A stretch of 64,000 bases of DNA, taken from contig NZ_FNBM01000001.1 in NCBI RefSeq assembly GCF_900102335.1, forward strand, positions 496,001 to 560,000, given 5' to 3'. The notes below the pieces were generated by a model that worked only from the letters and a program-made list of their open reading frames with translations, searched no databases and was not told the DNA's origin. A program made the position numbers and the translations under genes. This DNA is from Phytopseudomonas seleniipraecipitans (GTDB taxonomy: Bacteria > Pseudomonadota > Gammaproteobacteria > Pseudomonadales > Pseudomonadaceae). Positions 48,353-58,590 of this stretch are shown in pieces. The stretch's first letter is position 1; each line of letters begins with the position of its first letter.

Positions 48353-48958
48353 GTGATCGGACGTTTACGCGGCACCCTGGCGGAAAAGCAGCCGCCGCAT
48401 TTGATTCTGGATGTGAATGGTCTGGGCTATGAGCTGGAAGTCCCCATGACCACGTTGTACCGTTTGCCCTCGGTCGGTGAGCCGCTGACGCTGCACACTC
48501 ATCTGGTGGTGCGTGAAGATGCGCATCTGCTGTACGGTTTTTATGAAAAACGCGAGCGCGAGCTGTTCCGCGAGCTGATCCGCCTGAACGGTGTCGGCCC
48601 GAAACTGGCACTTGCGCTGATGTCCGGGCTTGAGGTTGATGAGCTGGTACGTTGCGTTCAAGCCCAGGACACGGCTGCGCTGGTGAAGATTCCTGGCGTC
48701 GGCAAGAAAACCGCCGAACGCCTGCTGGTGGAGCTCAAGGATCGCTTCAAAGCCTGGGAGACCGTACCCGGCATGGCGAGCCTGGTGGTTGAACCTCGTG
48801 CAGGTGGCGCAGTCTCAAGCGCGGAGAATGATGCGGTCAGTGCGCTCATCTCGCTGGGCTATAAGCCGCAGGAAGCCAGTCGCGCCGTAACGGCGGTCAA
48901 AGAAGATGGGTTGAGTAGTGAAGACATGATTCGCCGCGCGCTGAAGGGAATGCTGTAA
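48353..48958 (+). CDS. ruvA: Holliday junction helicase subunit RuvA
   Basis: 201 residues from a GTG with AAGGAA upstream. Domain I is an OB fold (MIGRLRGTL), domain II has two helix-hairpin-helix motifs ([13 protein letters not shown] and [13 protein letters not shown]), and domain III (about 155-201, [15 protein letters not shown]) contacts RuvB. Its TAA is followed directly by the ruvB ATG. Confidence 0.96.
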   Translation: MIGRLRGTLAEKQPPHLILDVNGLGYELEVPMTTLYRLPSVGEPLTLHTHLVVREDAHLLYGFYEKRERELFRELIRLNGVGPKLALALMSGLEVDELVRCVQAQDTAALVKIPGVGKKTAERLLVELKDRFKAWETVPGMASLVVEPRAGGAVSSAENDAVSALISLGYKPQEASRAVTAVKEDGLSSEDMIRRALKGML

Positions 48959-50014
48959 ATGCTCGAAGCAGACAGGCTGGTTACGGCCGGTGGTCGTGAC
49001 CGCGATGAGCAGGTCGACCGCGCCATTCGTCCGCTGTCGCTGGCGGAATATATCGGTCAGCCCGTTGTTCGCGAGCAAATGGAGCTGTTTATCCAGGCTG
49101 CGCGGGGCCGTAAGGAATCGCTCGATCACACGCTGATCTTCGGCCCGCCGGGGCTTGGTAAAACCACCCTGGCGAATATCATTGCTCAGGAAATGAACGT
49201 TTCCATCAAGAGTACCTCCGGCCCCGTATTGGAGCGTCCCGGTGATCTGGCTGCGTTGCTGACCAATCTAGAGCCGGGAGATGTGCTGTTTATCGACGAG
49301 ATTCATCGCTTGTCGCCCATTGTCGAAGAAGTGCTCTACCCGGCGATGGAAGATTTCCAGCTCGACATCATGATTGGCGAGGGGCCGGCAGCGCGTTCCA
49401 TCAAGCTTGATCTGCCGCCTTTTACCCTGGTTGGCGCGACCACGCGGGCCGGCATGCTGACCAACCCGCTGCGCGACCGCTTCGGTATCGTTCAGCGTCT
49501 CGAGTTCTATGGCACCGACGACCTGGCAACCATCATCACCCGCGCCGCTGGGATTCTCGGCCTGCCCATCGAGGCGAAGGGGGCGTTCGAGATTGCTCGC
49601 CGTGCGCGGGGGACGCCGCGGATCGCCAATCGACTGCTACGGCGCGTGCGGGATTTCGCCGAAGTCCGCGGGCAGGGCGACATCACCCGGCAAATCGCCG
49701 ACCTTGCGTTGAATCTGCTGGATGTAGACGAGCGCGGCTTCGATCATCAGGATCGCCGGCTGTTGTTGACCATGATCGAGAAATTCGACGGTGGCCCGGT
49801 CGGCATTGATAGCCTCGCCGCAGCAATCAGCGAAGAGCGACACACCATCGAGGATGTTCTGGAGCCTTACCTGATCCAGCAGGGTTACATCATGCGTACG
49901 CCGAGAGGGCGAGTGGTGACGCGGCATGCCTATCTGCACTTTGGGCTTAACACGCCAAAGCGCATGGATGAGCGGCCAACCCTCGACATGTTTACCGATG
50001 GAGAGGCGCAATGA
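48959..50014 (+). CDS. ruvB: Holliday junction branch-migration ATPase RuvB
   Basis: 351 residues. Walker [10 protein letters not shown], Walker [10 protein letters not shown], sensor 1 GATTRAG, arginine-finger region NPLRDRFG, and a C-terminal winged helix ([13 protein letters not shown]). It drives branch migration as hexamers flanking RuvA. The stop overlaps a 16-codon reading frame that bridges to ybgC. Confidence 0.97.
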   Translation: MLEADRLVTAGGRDRDEQVDRAIRPLSLAEYIGQPVVREQMELFIQAARGRKESLDHTLIFGPPGLGKTTLANIIAQEMNVSIKSTSGPVLERPGDLAALLTNLEPGDVLFIDEIHRLSPIVEEVLYPAMEDFQLDIMIGEGPAARSIKLDLPPFTLVGATTRAGMLTNPLRDRFGIVQRLEFYGTDDLATIITRAAGILGLPIEAKGAFEIARRARGTPRIANRLLRRVRDFAEVRGQGDITRQIADLALNLLDVDERGFDHQDRRLLLTMIEKFDGGPVGIDSLAAAISEERHTIEDVLEPYLIQQGYIMRTPRGRVVTRHAYLHFGLNTPKRMDERPTLDMFTDGEAQ

Positions 50015-50061
50015 AAAAAATACTTGTCAGGCCGATTGGCAAGACTCGGGACTGGCACTAG
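50011..50061 (+). CDS. Possible 16-codon coupling ORF between ruvB and ybgC
   Basis: ATG at 50011 overlaps the ruvB stop (ATGA) and is preceded by GAGAGG at 50001. The frame reads [16 protein letters not shown] and ends in TAG at 50059-50061, four bases before the ybgC ATG. ybgC itself has no good ribosome binding site. It may serve only to carry ribosomes across; the peptide may have no function of its own. Confidence 0.4.
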   Translation: MKKILVRPIGKTRDWH

Positions 50062-50064
50062 AGT

Positions 50065-50517
50065 ATGCGCGCGCAATACGCTGGTCAGCCGTTCGCCCAT
50101 CGCTGTCGTGTTTATTACGAAGACACCGATGCCGGGGGTGTCGTTTATTACGTCAACTATCTCAAATTCATGGAGCGGGCTCGCACCGAGCAGTTGCGTG
50201 AGCTGGGTTTTTCCCAGTCGACGCTGGCTGGTGAGGGCCTGTTGTTCGTCGTGCACTCCAGCGAGGCGCGCTATCACGCGCCGGCGCGTTTGGACGACGA
50301 ACTGCAGGTAAGCGCTGAAGTAACTGAATTGAACCGCGCCAGCCTGCGCTTTCGTCAACAGGTAAGGCGGGTAGCGGATGATGCGCTGCTCTGTGAAGGG
50401 CAGTTTCTGGTGGCCTGTGTGCGCGCCGATACTTTCAAACCCCGGGCCATGCCCTCGTCCATGCGAACAGCCTTCGCCGGACAGGCGGGTACCGGTCTAT
50501 CTATTGCAGGAGAGTAA
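50065..50517 (+). CDS. ybgC: Tol-Pal associated acyl-CoA thioesterase YbgC
   Basis: 150 residues with a hotdog fold. The catalytic Asp is in [24 protein letters not shown], the signature of the 4-hydroxybenzoyl-CoA thioesterase family. It hydrolyses acyl-CoA or acyl-ACP esters and belongs to the tol-pal cluster in many proteobacteria. The upstream Shine-Dalgarno is poor; translation may depend on ribosomes arriving from ruvB or the short ORF before it. Confidence 0.94.
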   Translation: MRAQYAGQPFAHRCRVYYEDTDAGGVVYYVNYLKFMERARTEQLRELGFSQSTLAGEGLLFVVHSSEARYHAPARLDDELQVSAEVTELNRASLRFRQQVRRVADDALLCEGQFLVACVRADTFKPRAMPSSMRTAFAGQAGTGLSIAGE

Positions 50518-50519
50518 GC

Positions 50520-51215
50520 GTGGAAGCCAACGCCGTTGACCACATGTCGATGTGGAGTCTGATCAGCAACGCCAGCCTGGTGGTGCAGTTGGTGATGCTG
50601 ATCCTGGTGGCCGCCTCGGTCACTTCGTGGGTCATGATTTTCCAGCGCAGCAGCATGCTGCGTAGCGCCAAGCGCGCCCTGGATAGCTTCGAAGAACGCT
50701 TCTGGTCCGGTATCGACCTGTCCAAGCTGTATCGTCAGGCGGGCAGCAATCCCGATCCGGATTCCGGCATGGAGCAGATCTTTCGCGCCGGTTTCAAAGA
50801 GTTCTCTCGCCTGCGTCAGCAGCCTGGCATGGACCCTGATGCGGTGATGGACGGCGTTGCTCGTTCCATGCGCGTGGCCATTTCCCGTGAAGAGGAAAAG
50901 CTCGAGCAGAGCCTGCCATTCCTCGCAACCGTCGGCTCCACCAGCCCTTATATCGGCCTGTTCGGTACCGTCTGGGGGATCATGAACTCTTTCCGCGGTC
51001 TGGCTCAGGTTCAGCAGGCTACCCTCGCAACCGTCGCACCCGGCATCGCCGAGGCGTTGATTGCCACCGCCATCGGCCTGTTCGCAGCGATCCCGGCTGT
51101 TATCGCTTACAACCGTTTCGCCGCCCGTGGCGAAATGCTGATCTCGCGTTATTACACCTTTGCCGATGAGTTCCAGGCGATCCTGCACCGCAAAGTACAC
51201 AGCAGCGAAGAATAA
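50520..51215 (+). CDS. tolQ: Tol-Pal system protein TolQ
   Basis: 231 residues from a GTG with AGGAGAG upstream. Three transmembrane helices: about 18-40, then a large cytoplasmic loop, then two helices in GLFGTVWGIMNSF and AEALIATAIGLFAAIPAVIAYN. TolQ and TolR form the proton-driven motor that energises TolA during cell constriction. Only 2 bp separate it from ybgC. Confidence 0.96.
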   Translation: MEANAVDHMSMWSLISNASLVVQLVMLILVAASVTSWVMIFQRSSMLRSAKRALDSFEERFWSGIDLSKLYRQAGSNPDPDSGMEQIFRAGFKEFSRLRQQPGMDPDAVMDGVARSMRVAISREEEKLEQSLPFLATVGSTSPYIGLFGTVWGIMNSFRGLAQVQQATLATVAPGIAEALIATAIGLFAAIPAVIAYNRFAARGEMLISRYYTFADEFQAILHRKVHSSEE

Positions 51216-51248
51216 GCTTCCGGCGCACTCAATACAGGTTTCAAAACC

Positions 51249-51707
51249 ATGGCCAGAGCCAGAATTCGCAACAGACGCAAGCCCGTCGCCGAGATGAACG
51301 TGGTGCCCTACATCGACGTGATGTTGGTGCTGCTGGTCATCTTCATGGTGACCGCGCCAATGCTCAACCAAGGCGTCAAGGTCGATCTGCCCCAGGTCAG
51401 CAGTGAAGTGCTGCCCCAGGACAACGACTCGCAAGTACTGACGATTTCCATCAAGTCCGACAAGTCCTATTACTGGAACATGGGCACTGAGGTGGATACC
51501 GACACCGTTCAGGACCGCGCCCTCACGCTCGATGAAATGACTCGCGCTGTCACCGCGATCATCAATCAGACCCGCAGCCAGGGTAAGCAGGTTCAGGTGT
51601 TCGTGCGTGGCGACAAGGCCGTCGATTACGGCACCGTGATGTCCGCCATGGGTGGCTTGCAGCAGGCTGGCGTGGGTAACGTCGGTCTGATTACCGAGGC
51701 GCCCTGA
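51249..51707 (+). CDS. tolR: Tol-Pal system protein TolR
   Basis: 152 residues of the ExbD/TolR family. A single N-terminal transmembrane helix with the proton-carrying Asp in VPYIDVMLVLLVIFMVTAP, then a periplasmic domain of about 100 residues. Partner of TolQ. TGATG overlap with tolA. Confidence 0.96.
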   Translation: MARARIRNRRKPVAEMNVVPYIDVMLVLLVIFMVTAPMLNQGVKVDLPQVSSEVLPQDNDSQVLTISIKSDKSYYWNMGTEVDTDTVQDRALTLDEMTRAVTAIINQTRSQGKQVQVFVRGDKAVDYGTVMSAMGGLQQAGVGNVGLITEAP

Positions 51708-52717
51708 TGCAGCAGCGTGAACGCTCACCTTCGGAAAGCCTGTTCTGGCCGGTGGTCTGGGCTGTAGGGCTGCACGTGCTGATGTTTGGCCTGCTGTTCG
51801 TCAGTTTCGCCTTCGCGCCTGATCTGCCGCCTGCAAGACCGATCGTGCAGGCTACTCTGTACCAATTGAAATCGCAGAGCCAGGCGACCACCCAGACCAA
51901 TCAGAAAATTGCCGGCGAAGCCAAGAAAACCGCTGCGCCGCAATTCGAGACTGAGCAGCTGGAGCAGAAAAAGGCCGAGCAGGAAAAGCAGGCTCAGGCC
52001 GAGGCGCAAAAGCAGCAGGCTGCGAAAGCAGCGGAACAAAAGAAAGTCGAGGAAGCTCGAAAGGCCGATGCAACGAAAAAGGCGGAGGCTGATGCCGCGG
52101 CGAAAGCCGCCGAGCAGAAGAAGCTGGCCGATGTTGCCAAGGTCAAAGCTGCGTTGGAAGCCGACAAGAAGAAGGCCGCTGACGCAGAAGCGAAGAAGAA
52201 AGCCGCCGAGGACGCCAAGAAAAAGGCAGCCGAAGAGGCCAAGAAGAAAGCGGCAGCCGATGCAGCGAAGAAAAAAGCTGCCGAAGATGCCAAGAAGAAA
52301 GCCAATGCGCAGGCAGCCGAGCGCAAGGCGGTAGAGGACAAGAAAGCAGCGGCGCTGGCCGAATTGCTGTCCGATGACACTGAGCGGCAGCAGGCACTTG
52401 CCGAAACACAAGGCGATCAGGTAGCGGGGAGTCTCGATGACCTGATCGTCAAGCTGGTCAGCGAGCAGTGGCGTCGTCCGCCGTCAGCGCGCAATGGCAT
52501 GAGTGTGGAAGTGCTGATCGAGATGTTGCCCGATGGCACCATCACCAATGCCAGCGTCAGCCGCTCCAGTGGTGATTCACCGTTCGACAGTTCAGCAGTA
52601 CAGGCAGTACGCAACGTGGGGCGTATTGCAGAAATGCAGCAACTTGATCGCGCCACGTTCGATCGGCTTTATCGGCAGCGTCGTGCCGTCTTCAAACCGG
52701 AGGATTTAGGTCTGTGA
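51707..52717 (+). CDS. tolA: Tol-Pal system protein TolA
   Basis: 336 residues. An N-terminal transmembrane helix (about 13-35) is followed by a long helical domain II (about 60-225) built of Ala/Lys/Glu repeats such as [12 protein letters not shown], and by a C-terminal domain III (about 240-336) which binds TolB, Pal and colicin or phage proteins in E. coli. It spans the periplasm and links the TolQR motor to Pal. The stop overlaps the tolB GTG by four bases. Confidence 0.95.
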   Translation: MQQRERSPSESLFWPVVWAVGLHVLMFGLLFVSFAFAPDLPPARPIVQATLYQLKSQSQATTQTNQKIAGEAKKTAAPQFETEQLEQKKAEQEKQAQAEAQKQQAAKAAEQKKVEEARKADATKKAEADAAAKAAEQKKLADVAKVKAALEADKKKAADAEAKKKAAEDAKKKAAEEAKKKAAADAAKKKAAEDAKKKANAQAAERKAVEDKKAAALAELLSDDTERQQALAETQGDQVAGSLDDLIVKLVSEQWRRPPSARNGMSVEVLIEMLPDGTITNASVSRSSGDSPFDSSAVQAVRNVGRIAEMQQLDRATFDRLYRQRRAVFKPEDLGL

Positions 52718-54012
52718 ATACCCTGATGCGAATCGTTGTGCTGGGCCTGGCCATGCTGGTCGGTACCGTGCAGGCGGCTGATCCACTGGTGATCAGCACC
52801 GGCACTGACCGTGCCACGCCAATTGCCGTGGTGCCGTTTGGCTGGCAAGGCGGCAACGTGTTGCCGGAAGATATTTCCACCATCGTCGGTAACGATCTGC
52901 GCAACTCCGGCGTATTCGAACCGATTGCGCGTCAGAACATGATCAGCCTGCCGACTCAGGGCAGCGAGATCATCTACCGTGACTGGAAGGCGCTCGGCGC
53001 CCAGTACGTGCTGGTAGGCAACATCGTGCCGAACGGTGCGCGGCTGCAGGTGCAGTTCGCTTTGTTCAACGTAGCCACCGAACAGCAGGTGTTGACCGGT
53101 AACGTTGGCGGCAGCGCCGATCAGTTGCGCGACATGGCGCACCACATCGCTGACCAGTCGTTCGAGAAACTCACCGGGGTCAAGGGTGCGTTCTCCACTC
53201 GCATGCTGTACGTCACGGCAGAGCGTTTCGGCGTGAACAACACCCGCTATACGCTGCAGCGTTCGGACTATGACGGTGCCCGCGCTGTCACGCTGCTACA
53301 ATCGCGTGAGCCGATCCTGTCGCCGTCGTTCGCCTCGGATGGCAAGCGCATCGCTTATGTGTCATTCGAACAGAAGCGTCCGCGTATCTTCGTCCAGCAC
53401 ATCGATACCGGCCGTCGTGAGCAGGTTACCAATTTCGAAGGCCTGAACGGCGCGCCCGCCTGGTCGCCAGATGGCAGCCGTTTGGCGTTCACGCTGTCGC
53501 GTGACGGCAACCCGGAAATCTATGTCATGGACATGGGCTCGCGGAATCTGCGCCGCATCACCAACAATTCCGCCATCGATACCGAACCCTTCTGGGGCAA
53601 GGACGGCCAGACCATCTACTTCACGTCTGACCGCTCGGGCAAACCACAGATTTATAAGACCAACATCAATTCTGGTGCGGTCGAACGAGTGACCTTCGTC
53701 GGTAACTACAATGCCAACCCTAAGTTGTCTGCTGACGAGAAGACCCTGGTGATGATTCATCGCCAGGAGGGTTACACCGTGTTCAAGGTCGCTGCACAGG
53801 ATCTTGAGCGTGGCAATCTGCGCATTCTTTCAGACACAAGTTTGGATGAGTCGCCTACTGTTGCGCCCAACGGCACCATGATAATCTACGCTACCCGCCA
53901 GCAGGGGCGGGGAGTCCTGATGTTAGCGTCCGTTAACGGTCGCGTTAGGCTCCCTCTTCCTACCGCTCAAGGCGAAGTTCGAGAGCCATCCTGGTCCCCC
54001 TTCCTGAACTGA
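52714..54012 (+). CDS. tolB: Tol-Pal system protein TolB
   Basis: 432 residues from a GTG with GGAGGA upstream. A signal peptide (cleaved near residue 21), an N-terminal domain (about 30-160), and a six-bladed beta propeller with repeated SPDG-type motifs ([18 protein letters not shown], then [15 protein letters not shown]). Periplasmic; binds Pal and is released from it by TolA. Confidence 0.96.
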   Translation: MNTLMRIVVLGLAMLVGTVQAADPLVISTGTDRATPIAVVPFGWQGGNVLPEDISTIVGNDLRNSGVFEPIARQNMISLPTQGSEIIYRDWKALGAQYVLVGNIVPNGARLQVQFALFNVATEQQVLTGNVGGSADQLRDMAHHIADQSFEKLTGVKGAFSTRMLYVTAERFGVNNTRYTLQRSDYDGARAVTLLQSREPILSPSFASDGKRIAYVSFEQKRPRIFVQHIDTGRREQVTNFEGLNGAPAWSPDGSRLAFTLSRDGNPEIYVMDMGSRNLRRITNNSAIDTEPFWGKDGQTIYFTSDRSGKPQIYKTNINSGAVERVTFVGNYNANPKLSADEKTLVMIHRQEGYTVFKVAAQDLERGNLRILSDTSLDESPTVAPNGTMIIYATRQQGRGVLMLASVNGRVRLPLPTAQGEVREPSWSPFLN

Positions 54013-54070
54013 TGCGCGGTGCTTCACCTGTTTGTATGCTTAACACACTGGGGTTCATTAGGAGTTACAC

Positions 54071-54568
54071 ATGGAAATGCTGAAATTTGGCAAGTTTGCT
54101 GCACTGAGCCTGGCTCTCGCCGTGGCTGTTGGCTGTTCCTCCAAAGGCGGTGACACCGCTGGCGAAGGCGCTGTAGACCCGAACGCTGGCTACGGTGCTA
54201 ACACCGGCGCTGTCGACGGCAGCCTGAGTGAAGAAGCCGCTCTGCGCGCTATCACCACTTTCTACTTCGAATACGACAGCTCTGACCTGAAGCCGGAAGC
54301 CATGCGCGCTCTGGACGTTCATGCCAAGGACCTGAAAGGCAACGGCGCTCGCGTCGTTCTGGAAGGCCACGCTGACGAGCGCGGTACCCGCGAATACAAC
54401 ATGGCTCTGGGCGAGCGTCGCGCCAAGGCCGTTCAGCGTTACCTGGTACTGCAAGGCGTTTCCCCAGCTCAGCTGGAACTGGTTTCCTACGGTGAAGAGC
54501 GTCCGGTTGCCACTGGCAACGACGAGCAATCCTGGGCTCAGAACCGTCGCGTCGAACTGCGTAAGTAA
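54071..54568 (+). CDS. pal: Peptidoglycan-associated lipoprotein (Pal/OprL)
   Basis: 165 residues. Lipobox AVGC (Cys at about 22), a Gly/Ala-rich linker, and an OmpA-type peptidoglycan-binding domain with [13 protein letters not shown] and [21 protein letters not shown]. It tethers the outer membrane to the wall. AGGAG lies nine bases before the ATG. The codon use (GGC, CTG, CGT) is that of a highly expressed gene. Confidence 0.97.
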   Translation: MEMLKFGKFAALSLALAVAVGCSSKGGDTAGEGAVDPNAGYGANTGAVDGSLSEEAALRAITTFYFEYDSSDLKPEAMRALDVHAKDLKGNGARVVLEGHADERGTREYNMALGERRAKAVQRYLVLQGVSPAQLELVSYGEERPVATGNDEQSWAQNRRVELRK

Positions 54569-54574
54569 TTCGAT

Positions 54575-55393
54575 ATGCGAATGTGCCAGCGTGTAGTAAC
54601 CGTTATGGCTCTGAGCCTGCCGCTTGCGGTGTGGGCTCAGGTTCCCGTACAGGATGGCAGCACCGGTAACGGTGGTGGCAACTCGAATGCCGGTTACGGC
54701 ACGTCTGGCGCCTATGCTGGAGGTGGGGTGCAAACCCCATCTACAGCGCAGGGCATGCTGTTCAGTCAGCTCCAGCAGATGCAGCAGGAAATTGCGCAAC
54801 TGCGTGGCATGCTTGAAGAGCAGCAGAATGATATTCAGCGTTTGAAGAAAGAGGGTCTGGAGCGGTATCAGGACCTAGACAAGCGTTTGAGTAGTGGTGC
54901 CGCAGCAGGTGCTGCAGGTACACAGAATTCTCCAGCCGCTGGCGTCAGCAATGGCGCCGGTGGTTCTTCCGCTGGTGATGCAGGGCAGGCGCAAGCCTCC
55001 GGCGAGCCAGCAGATCCTGCGAAGGAAAAGCTGTTTTACGACGCTGCCTTCGACTTGATCAAGGCCAAGGATTTCGACAAGGCCAGCCAGGCCTTCGCGG
55101 CGTTCCTGCGTCGTTATCCGAACAGCCAGTATGCTGGCAACGCGCAATATTGGCTGGGTGAGGTGAATCTGGCGAAAGGCGATTTGCAGGGCGCTGGCCA
55201 GGCCTTTGCCAAGGTCAGCCAGTCTTATCCGCAGCATGCCAAAGTGCCGGATTCGCTGTTCAAGTTGGCTGATGTCGAAATCCGCTTGGGTAACAACGAC
55301 AAGGCCAAAGGCATACTGCAGCAAGTGATCGCCCAGTATCCGGGTACCTCGGCAGCCCAACTGGCGCAGCGCGATCTGCAGCGCATCCAGTAA
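54575..55393 (+). CDS. cpoB: Cell division coordinator CpoB (YbgF)
   Basis: 272 residues. A signal peptide (cleaved near residue 22), a low-complexity Gly/Asn segment, a coiled coil (about 62-105, LFSQLQQMQQEIAQLRGM), a Gly/Ser/Ala-rich linker, and three TPR repeats (about 152-265, with FDLIKAKDFDKASQAFAAFL). It links Tol-Pal to peptidoglycan synthesis at the septum. Last gene of the tol-pal cluster; a terminator follows. Confidence 0.94.
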   Translation: MRMCQRVVTVMALSLPLAVWAQVPVQDGSTGNGGGNSNAGYGTSGAYAGGGVQTPSTAQGMLFSQLQQMQQEIAQLRGMLEEQQNDIQRLKKEGLERYQDLDKRLSSGAAAGAAGTQNSPAAGVSNGAGGSSAGDAGQAQASGEPADPAKEKLFYDAAFDLIKAKDFDKASQAFAAFLRRYPNSQYAGNAQYWLGEVNLAKGDLQGAGQAFAKVSQSYPQHAKVPDSLFKLADVEIRLGNNDKAKGILQQVIAQYPGTSAAQLAQRDLQRIQ

Positions 55394-55410
55394 TCTATTC
55401 GGCTCAAACG

Positions 55411-55437
55411 AAACCCGCGCCTGTCGCGGGTTTTTTG
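55411..55437 (+). terminator. Terminator of the tol-pal operon
   Basis: Stem AACCCGCG/CGCGGGTT with a CCTGT loop and T6. Confidence 0.88.
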
Positions 55438-55580
55438 TGAGCGTGGTTTGATGTCATGCCCCGGCGAATTGTCGCGGGCATCATCGGAAACGCCTTTTGC
55501 CCATTTTTTTCGTTTAGAATCGCCGTCCTTTTTCGCAACGGAGGCGGATGGCCTGTTTCGCCGTCACGCCCGTGGCCCTT

Positions 55581-56228
55581 ATGAAAGATACCCTGCGCAT
55601 TACCGAGATATTTTTCTCGTTGCAGGGGGAAACGCGTACTGCCGGCTTGCCGACTGTATTCGTGCGCCTGACCGGCTGCCCCCTGCGCTGTCAATATTGC
55701 GATACCGCTTACGCCTTCAGTGGCGGTGAAGTCCTCTCGCTCGACGACATCCTCGAGCAAGTGGCGAGCTACCGCCCGCGCTATGTCTGCGTGACCGGAG
55801 GCGAGCCGCTCGCGCAGCCCAATTGCATCCCCTTGCTCGAGCGTCTGTGTGACGCCGGCTACGAGGTGTCGCTGGAAACAAGTGGCGCGCTGGACGTTTC
55901 TGCTGTCGATACACGGGTCAGCAAAGTCGTTGATTTGAAGACCCCCGGCTCGGCCGAGATGGCGCGCAATCGTTACGAAAACATCCAGTACCTGCAGCCT
56001 CGGGATCAGGTGAAGTTCGTCATCTGCTCACGGGAAGACTACGACTGGTCGGTGAGCAAGCTCATCCAGTACGGTTTGGCTGACCGGGTCGATGAGGTGC
56101 TGTTCTCGCCGAGTCATCAGGAAGTGAGCGGCAGGCAGCTGGCTGAATGGGTGATTGCCGACAACTTGCCGGTACGTATGCAACTGCAGTTGCACAAGAT
56201 TCTCTGGAATGACGAGCCGGGGCACTGA
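55581..56228 (+). CDS. queE: 7-carboxy-7-deazaguanine synthase
   Basis: 215 residues, a radical-SAM enzyme with the cluster motif [14 protein letters not shown] and the SAM-binding GGEPL. It converts 6-carboxytetrahydropterin to 7-carboxy-7-deazaguanine in queuosine synthesis. The start [17 protein letters not shown] is that of the family; an ATG 33 bp upstream with GGAGG only three bases away is possible but gives an atypical extension. queC starts one base after its stop. Confidence 0.95.
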   Translation: MKDTLRITEIFFSLQGETRTAGLPTVFVRLTGCPLRCQYCDTAYAFSGGEVLSLDDILEQVASYRPRYVCVTGGEPLAQPNCIPLLERLCDAGYEVSLETSGALDVSAVDTRVSKVVDLKTPGSAEMARNRYENIQYLQPRDQVKFVICSREDYDWSVSKLIQYGLADRVDEVLFSPSHQEVSGRQLAEWVIADNLPVRMQLQLHKILWNDEPGH

Positions 56229-56229
56229 C

Positions 56230-56925
56230 ATGAGTGAAAAAAAAGCGGTCATTCTATTGTCCGGCGGTCTGGATTCCGCGACGGTCGTCGCCATGGCCAA
56301 GGAGCAGGGTTATACCTGCTACAGCATGAGCTTCGACTATGGCCAGCGGCACCGCTCTGAGCTACAGGCCGCCGAACGTGTCGCGCGGCAGTTGGGCGTG
56401 GTCGAGCATAAGGTTATCGGCATGAACTTGGGCGGTATTGGTGGTTCGGCGCTGACCGATTCGAGCATCGACGTGCCGCAGAGCCCGACCACCGGCATTC
56501 CTGTCACCTACGTGCCAGCGCGCAATACGGTATTTCTCGCGCTGGCGCTGGGCTGGGCCGAAGTGCTGGAAGCGCAGGACATCTTCATTGGCGTCAATGC
56601 GGTGGATTACTCCGGTTACCCCGATTGCCGACCGGAGTTCGTCGAAGCCTTCGAGCGTGTAGCCAATCTGGCGACCCGAATGGGCGTAGAAGGGCAGAGC
56701 ATCCGTATCCAGGCGCCGCTGCAGATGATGAGCAAGGCGGAGATCGTCCAGGCAGGCTCGCGCCTCGGCGTGGATTATGCGCTGACTGTCTCCTGTTACC
56801 TTGCAGATGACGATGGTCGAGCATGCGGTAGATGCGACAGCTGCCGACTGCGCTCTGCCGGCTTCGCTGCTGCCGGTGTGTCAGATCCGACCCGCTATCA
56901 AGAAAAATTTTCCAGCGGGTGTTGA
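56230..56925 (+). CDS. queC: 7-cyano-7-deazaguanine synthase
   Basis: 231 residues. The PP-loop SGGLDSATV binds ATP, and the C-terminal [20 protein letters not shown] holds zinc through four Cys. It converts 7-carboxy-7-deazaguanine to preQ0 with ammonia and ATP, the step after QueE. The two genes form an operon. Confidence 0.96.
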   Translation: MSEKKAVILLSGGLDSATVVAMAKEQGYTCYSMSFDYGQRHRSELQAAERVARQLGVVEHKVIGMNLGGIGGSALTDSSIDVPQSPTTGIPVTYVPARNTVFLALALGWAEVLEAQDIFIGVNAVDYSGYPDCRPEFVEAFERVANLATRMGVEGQSIRIQAPLQMMSKAEIVQAGSRLGVDYALTVSCYLADDDGRACGRCDSCRLRSAGFAAAGVSDPTRYQEKFSSGC

Positions 56926-56949
56926 ATTTCTGAGTTAAATCAGTATCAT
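56922..56949 (+). promoter_or_regulatory. Promoter of tRNA-Lys
   Basis: TTGAAT, 16-bp spacer, TATCAT, beginning in the last codons of queC. It ends 14 bp before the mature tRNA, leaving a leader of about seven bases. Confidence 0.6.
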
Positions 56950-56963
56950 AGCGCTCGCACCAC

Positions 56964-57039
56964 GGGTCGTTAGCTCAGTTGGTAGAGCAGTTGGCTTTTA
57001 ACCAATTGGTCGTAGGTTCGAATCCTACACGACCCACCA
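56964..57039 (+). tRNA. tRNA-Lys (TTT)
   Basis: 76 nt with encoded CCA. Acceptor stem GGGTCGT/ACGACCC, anticodon loop CTTTTAA with TTT anticodon. In P. aeruginosa the corresponding tRNA-Lys gene behind queC is an integration site of genomic islands; here only a terminator and ilvE follow. Confidence 0.97.
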
Positions 57040-57066
57040 TCTTAAGCCTTTCAACTGAAGGCACAC

Positions 57067-57107
57067 AAAAAAGCCCGAATCTCTCAAAAAGATTCGGGCT
57101 TTTTTGT
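57067..57107. terminator. Bidirectional terminator tRNA-Lys / ilvE
   Basis: Stem AAAAAAGCCCGAATC/GATTCGGGCTTTTTT with a short loop, T-rich on both strands, 27 bp after the tRNA and 65 bp after the ilvE stop. Confidence 0.9.
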
Positions 57108-57171
57108 TTCTGGCTCAGAGCGGCGGCACACGGAGTGCTGGCGAGCTCAAGAGGCCCGCCAGCACGTCGCA

Positions 57172-58191
57172 TCACACTTTGACGATCCAGCCTTGCGGTG
57201 CTTCCACATCGCCGGATTGCACGCCAGTCAGCTCGCTGTACAAGCGGCTGATGGTCGGGCCAACTTCAGTCTCGCTGTAGAACACGTGCAACTTGCCCTG
57301 GTACTCGATACCGCCGATCGGGGTGATCACCGCTGCAGTGCCGCAAGCACCGGCTTCCTTGAAGTCACTCAGGCGATCAATGAACACGTCACCTTCGATG
57401 ACTTTCAGGCCGAGTCGGCTCTGTGCCAGTTCGATCAGGGACAAGCGAGTAATACCCGGCAGCACCGACGGCGATTTCGGGGTGACGAACTCATCGTTGT
57501 GGGTGATGGCGAAGAAGTTCGCCGAGCCCACTTCCTCGATTTTGGTGTGAGTCTGCGGATCGAGATAGATGCAGTCGGCGAAGTTGTTTTTCTTGGCTTG
57601 CGAGCCCGGCATCAGGCTGGCTGCATAATTGCCACCGACCTTGGCGGCGCCGGTGCCCTGCGGGGCCGCACGGTCATAGCCGGAGATCACGAAGTTGTTC
57701 GGCTTCATGCCGCCCTTGAAATACGGGCCGACCGGGATGCAGAACACCGAGAAGATGAACTCGGGCGCGGTGCGCACGCCGATGTTGTCGCCCACGCCGA
57801 TCACGAACGGGCGCAGATACAGCGCGCCGCCAGAGCCGTAAGGCGGGATGAAACGCTCGTTGGCGCGCACCACCTGCTTGCAGGCCTCGATGAACTGCTC
57901 GTTCGACGGCGCTGGCATCAGCAGGCGCGCGCAGCTGCGTTGCATGCGCAGAGCGTTCTGGTCCGGGCGGAACAGGTTGATCGAGCCATCTTTGCAGCGA
58001 TAGGCCTTGAGGCCCTCGAAGCACTGCTGGCCGTAGTGCAGGGCGGTCGAACCTTCGCTGATATGCAGCACGTTGTCTTCGGTCAGGTGGCCCTGGTCCC
58101 ACTCGCCGTCGCGCCAGTGCGACAGGTAGCGTTGGTCGGTCTTGATGTAGTCAAAACCGAGCTTGTCCCATTCGATGCTTTCGTAAGCCAT
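57172..58191 (-). CDS. ilvE: Branched-chain amino acid aminotransferase
   Basis: 339 residues of fold type IV PLP enzymes, the longer BCAT form. The PLP-binding Lys is Lys184 in GAAKVGGNYAASLMP. LHYGQQCFEGLKAYR and KEAGACGTAAVITPI are further signatures. It interconverts leucine, isoleucine and valine with their keto acids. The ATG at 58191 (MAYESIEWDKLGFDY) is supported by family start and by GAGGATGT upstream; the open frame continues without support. Confidence 0.94.
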   Translation of the reverse strand: MAYESIEWDKLGFDYIKTDQRYLSHWRDGEWDQGHLTEDNVLHISEGSTALHYGQQCFEGLKAYRCKDGSINLFRPDQNALRMQRSCARLLMPAPSNEQFIEACKQVVRANERFIPPYGSGGALYLRPFVIGVGDNIGVRTAPEFIFSVFCIPVGPYFKGGMKPNNFVISGYDRAAPQGTGAAKVGGNYAASLMPGSQAKKNNFADCIYLDPQTHTKIEEVGSANFFAITHNDEFVTPKSPSVLPGITRLSLIELAQSRLGLKVIEGDVFIDRLSDFKEAGACGTAAVITPIGGIEYQGKLHVFYSETEVGPTISRLYSELTGVQSGDVEAPQGWIVKV

Positions 58192-58590
58192 GACATCCTC
58201 AATCGCTGAACGACCACTGCGGGCGCGCGCGTGGTCGGTGTTTACAAAGTGGTAATGCTGATCATCCACAGGCCGCAGGTGAGTTCCCATCGGTGTGCGT
58301 CTGCACAGCCCGATTCGGAAACTCGCGGCTGCCTGGCGTGCTGATCGCGCTGACAGTGGTGTTCTGGTGCTGATGATGCGGCGGTTTATCGCGGCGATCA
58401 ACCGATGGATCGATTGCCGCGCCTGTGTGATTGAAAAAACTCCCGTAATGCACTTAACATGCGCGCCCGCGCAAGACGGGCGTCTGCCGTTTTAGCTGGC
58501 GCGCGCCTCTTCTGGATGTACCCGACCAGCCCGCACGTCTGGCGGTATACTTTCGTTCCGTGCTGATAGACCTCGATAGGGCCTGACGAC
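58192..58590. other. Divergent intergenic region ilvE / nadA
   Basis: 399 bp without a convincing gene. A TATACT -10 candidate at 58546-58551 reads toward nadA. The short open frames inside lack ribosome binding sites. I see no riboswitch-like fold or conserved operator by eye. Confidence 0.5.

Noticed and set aside
52000..52360. Repeats in tolA as a repeat array or CRISPR-like element
   Set aside because: The repetition follows the codons of the Ala/Lys-rich helical domain II of TolA and has no regular spacer structure.
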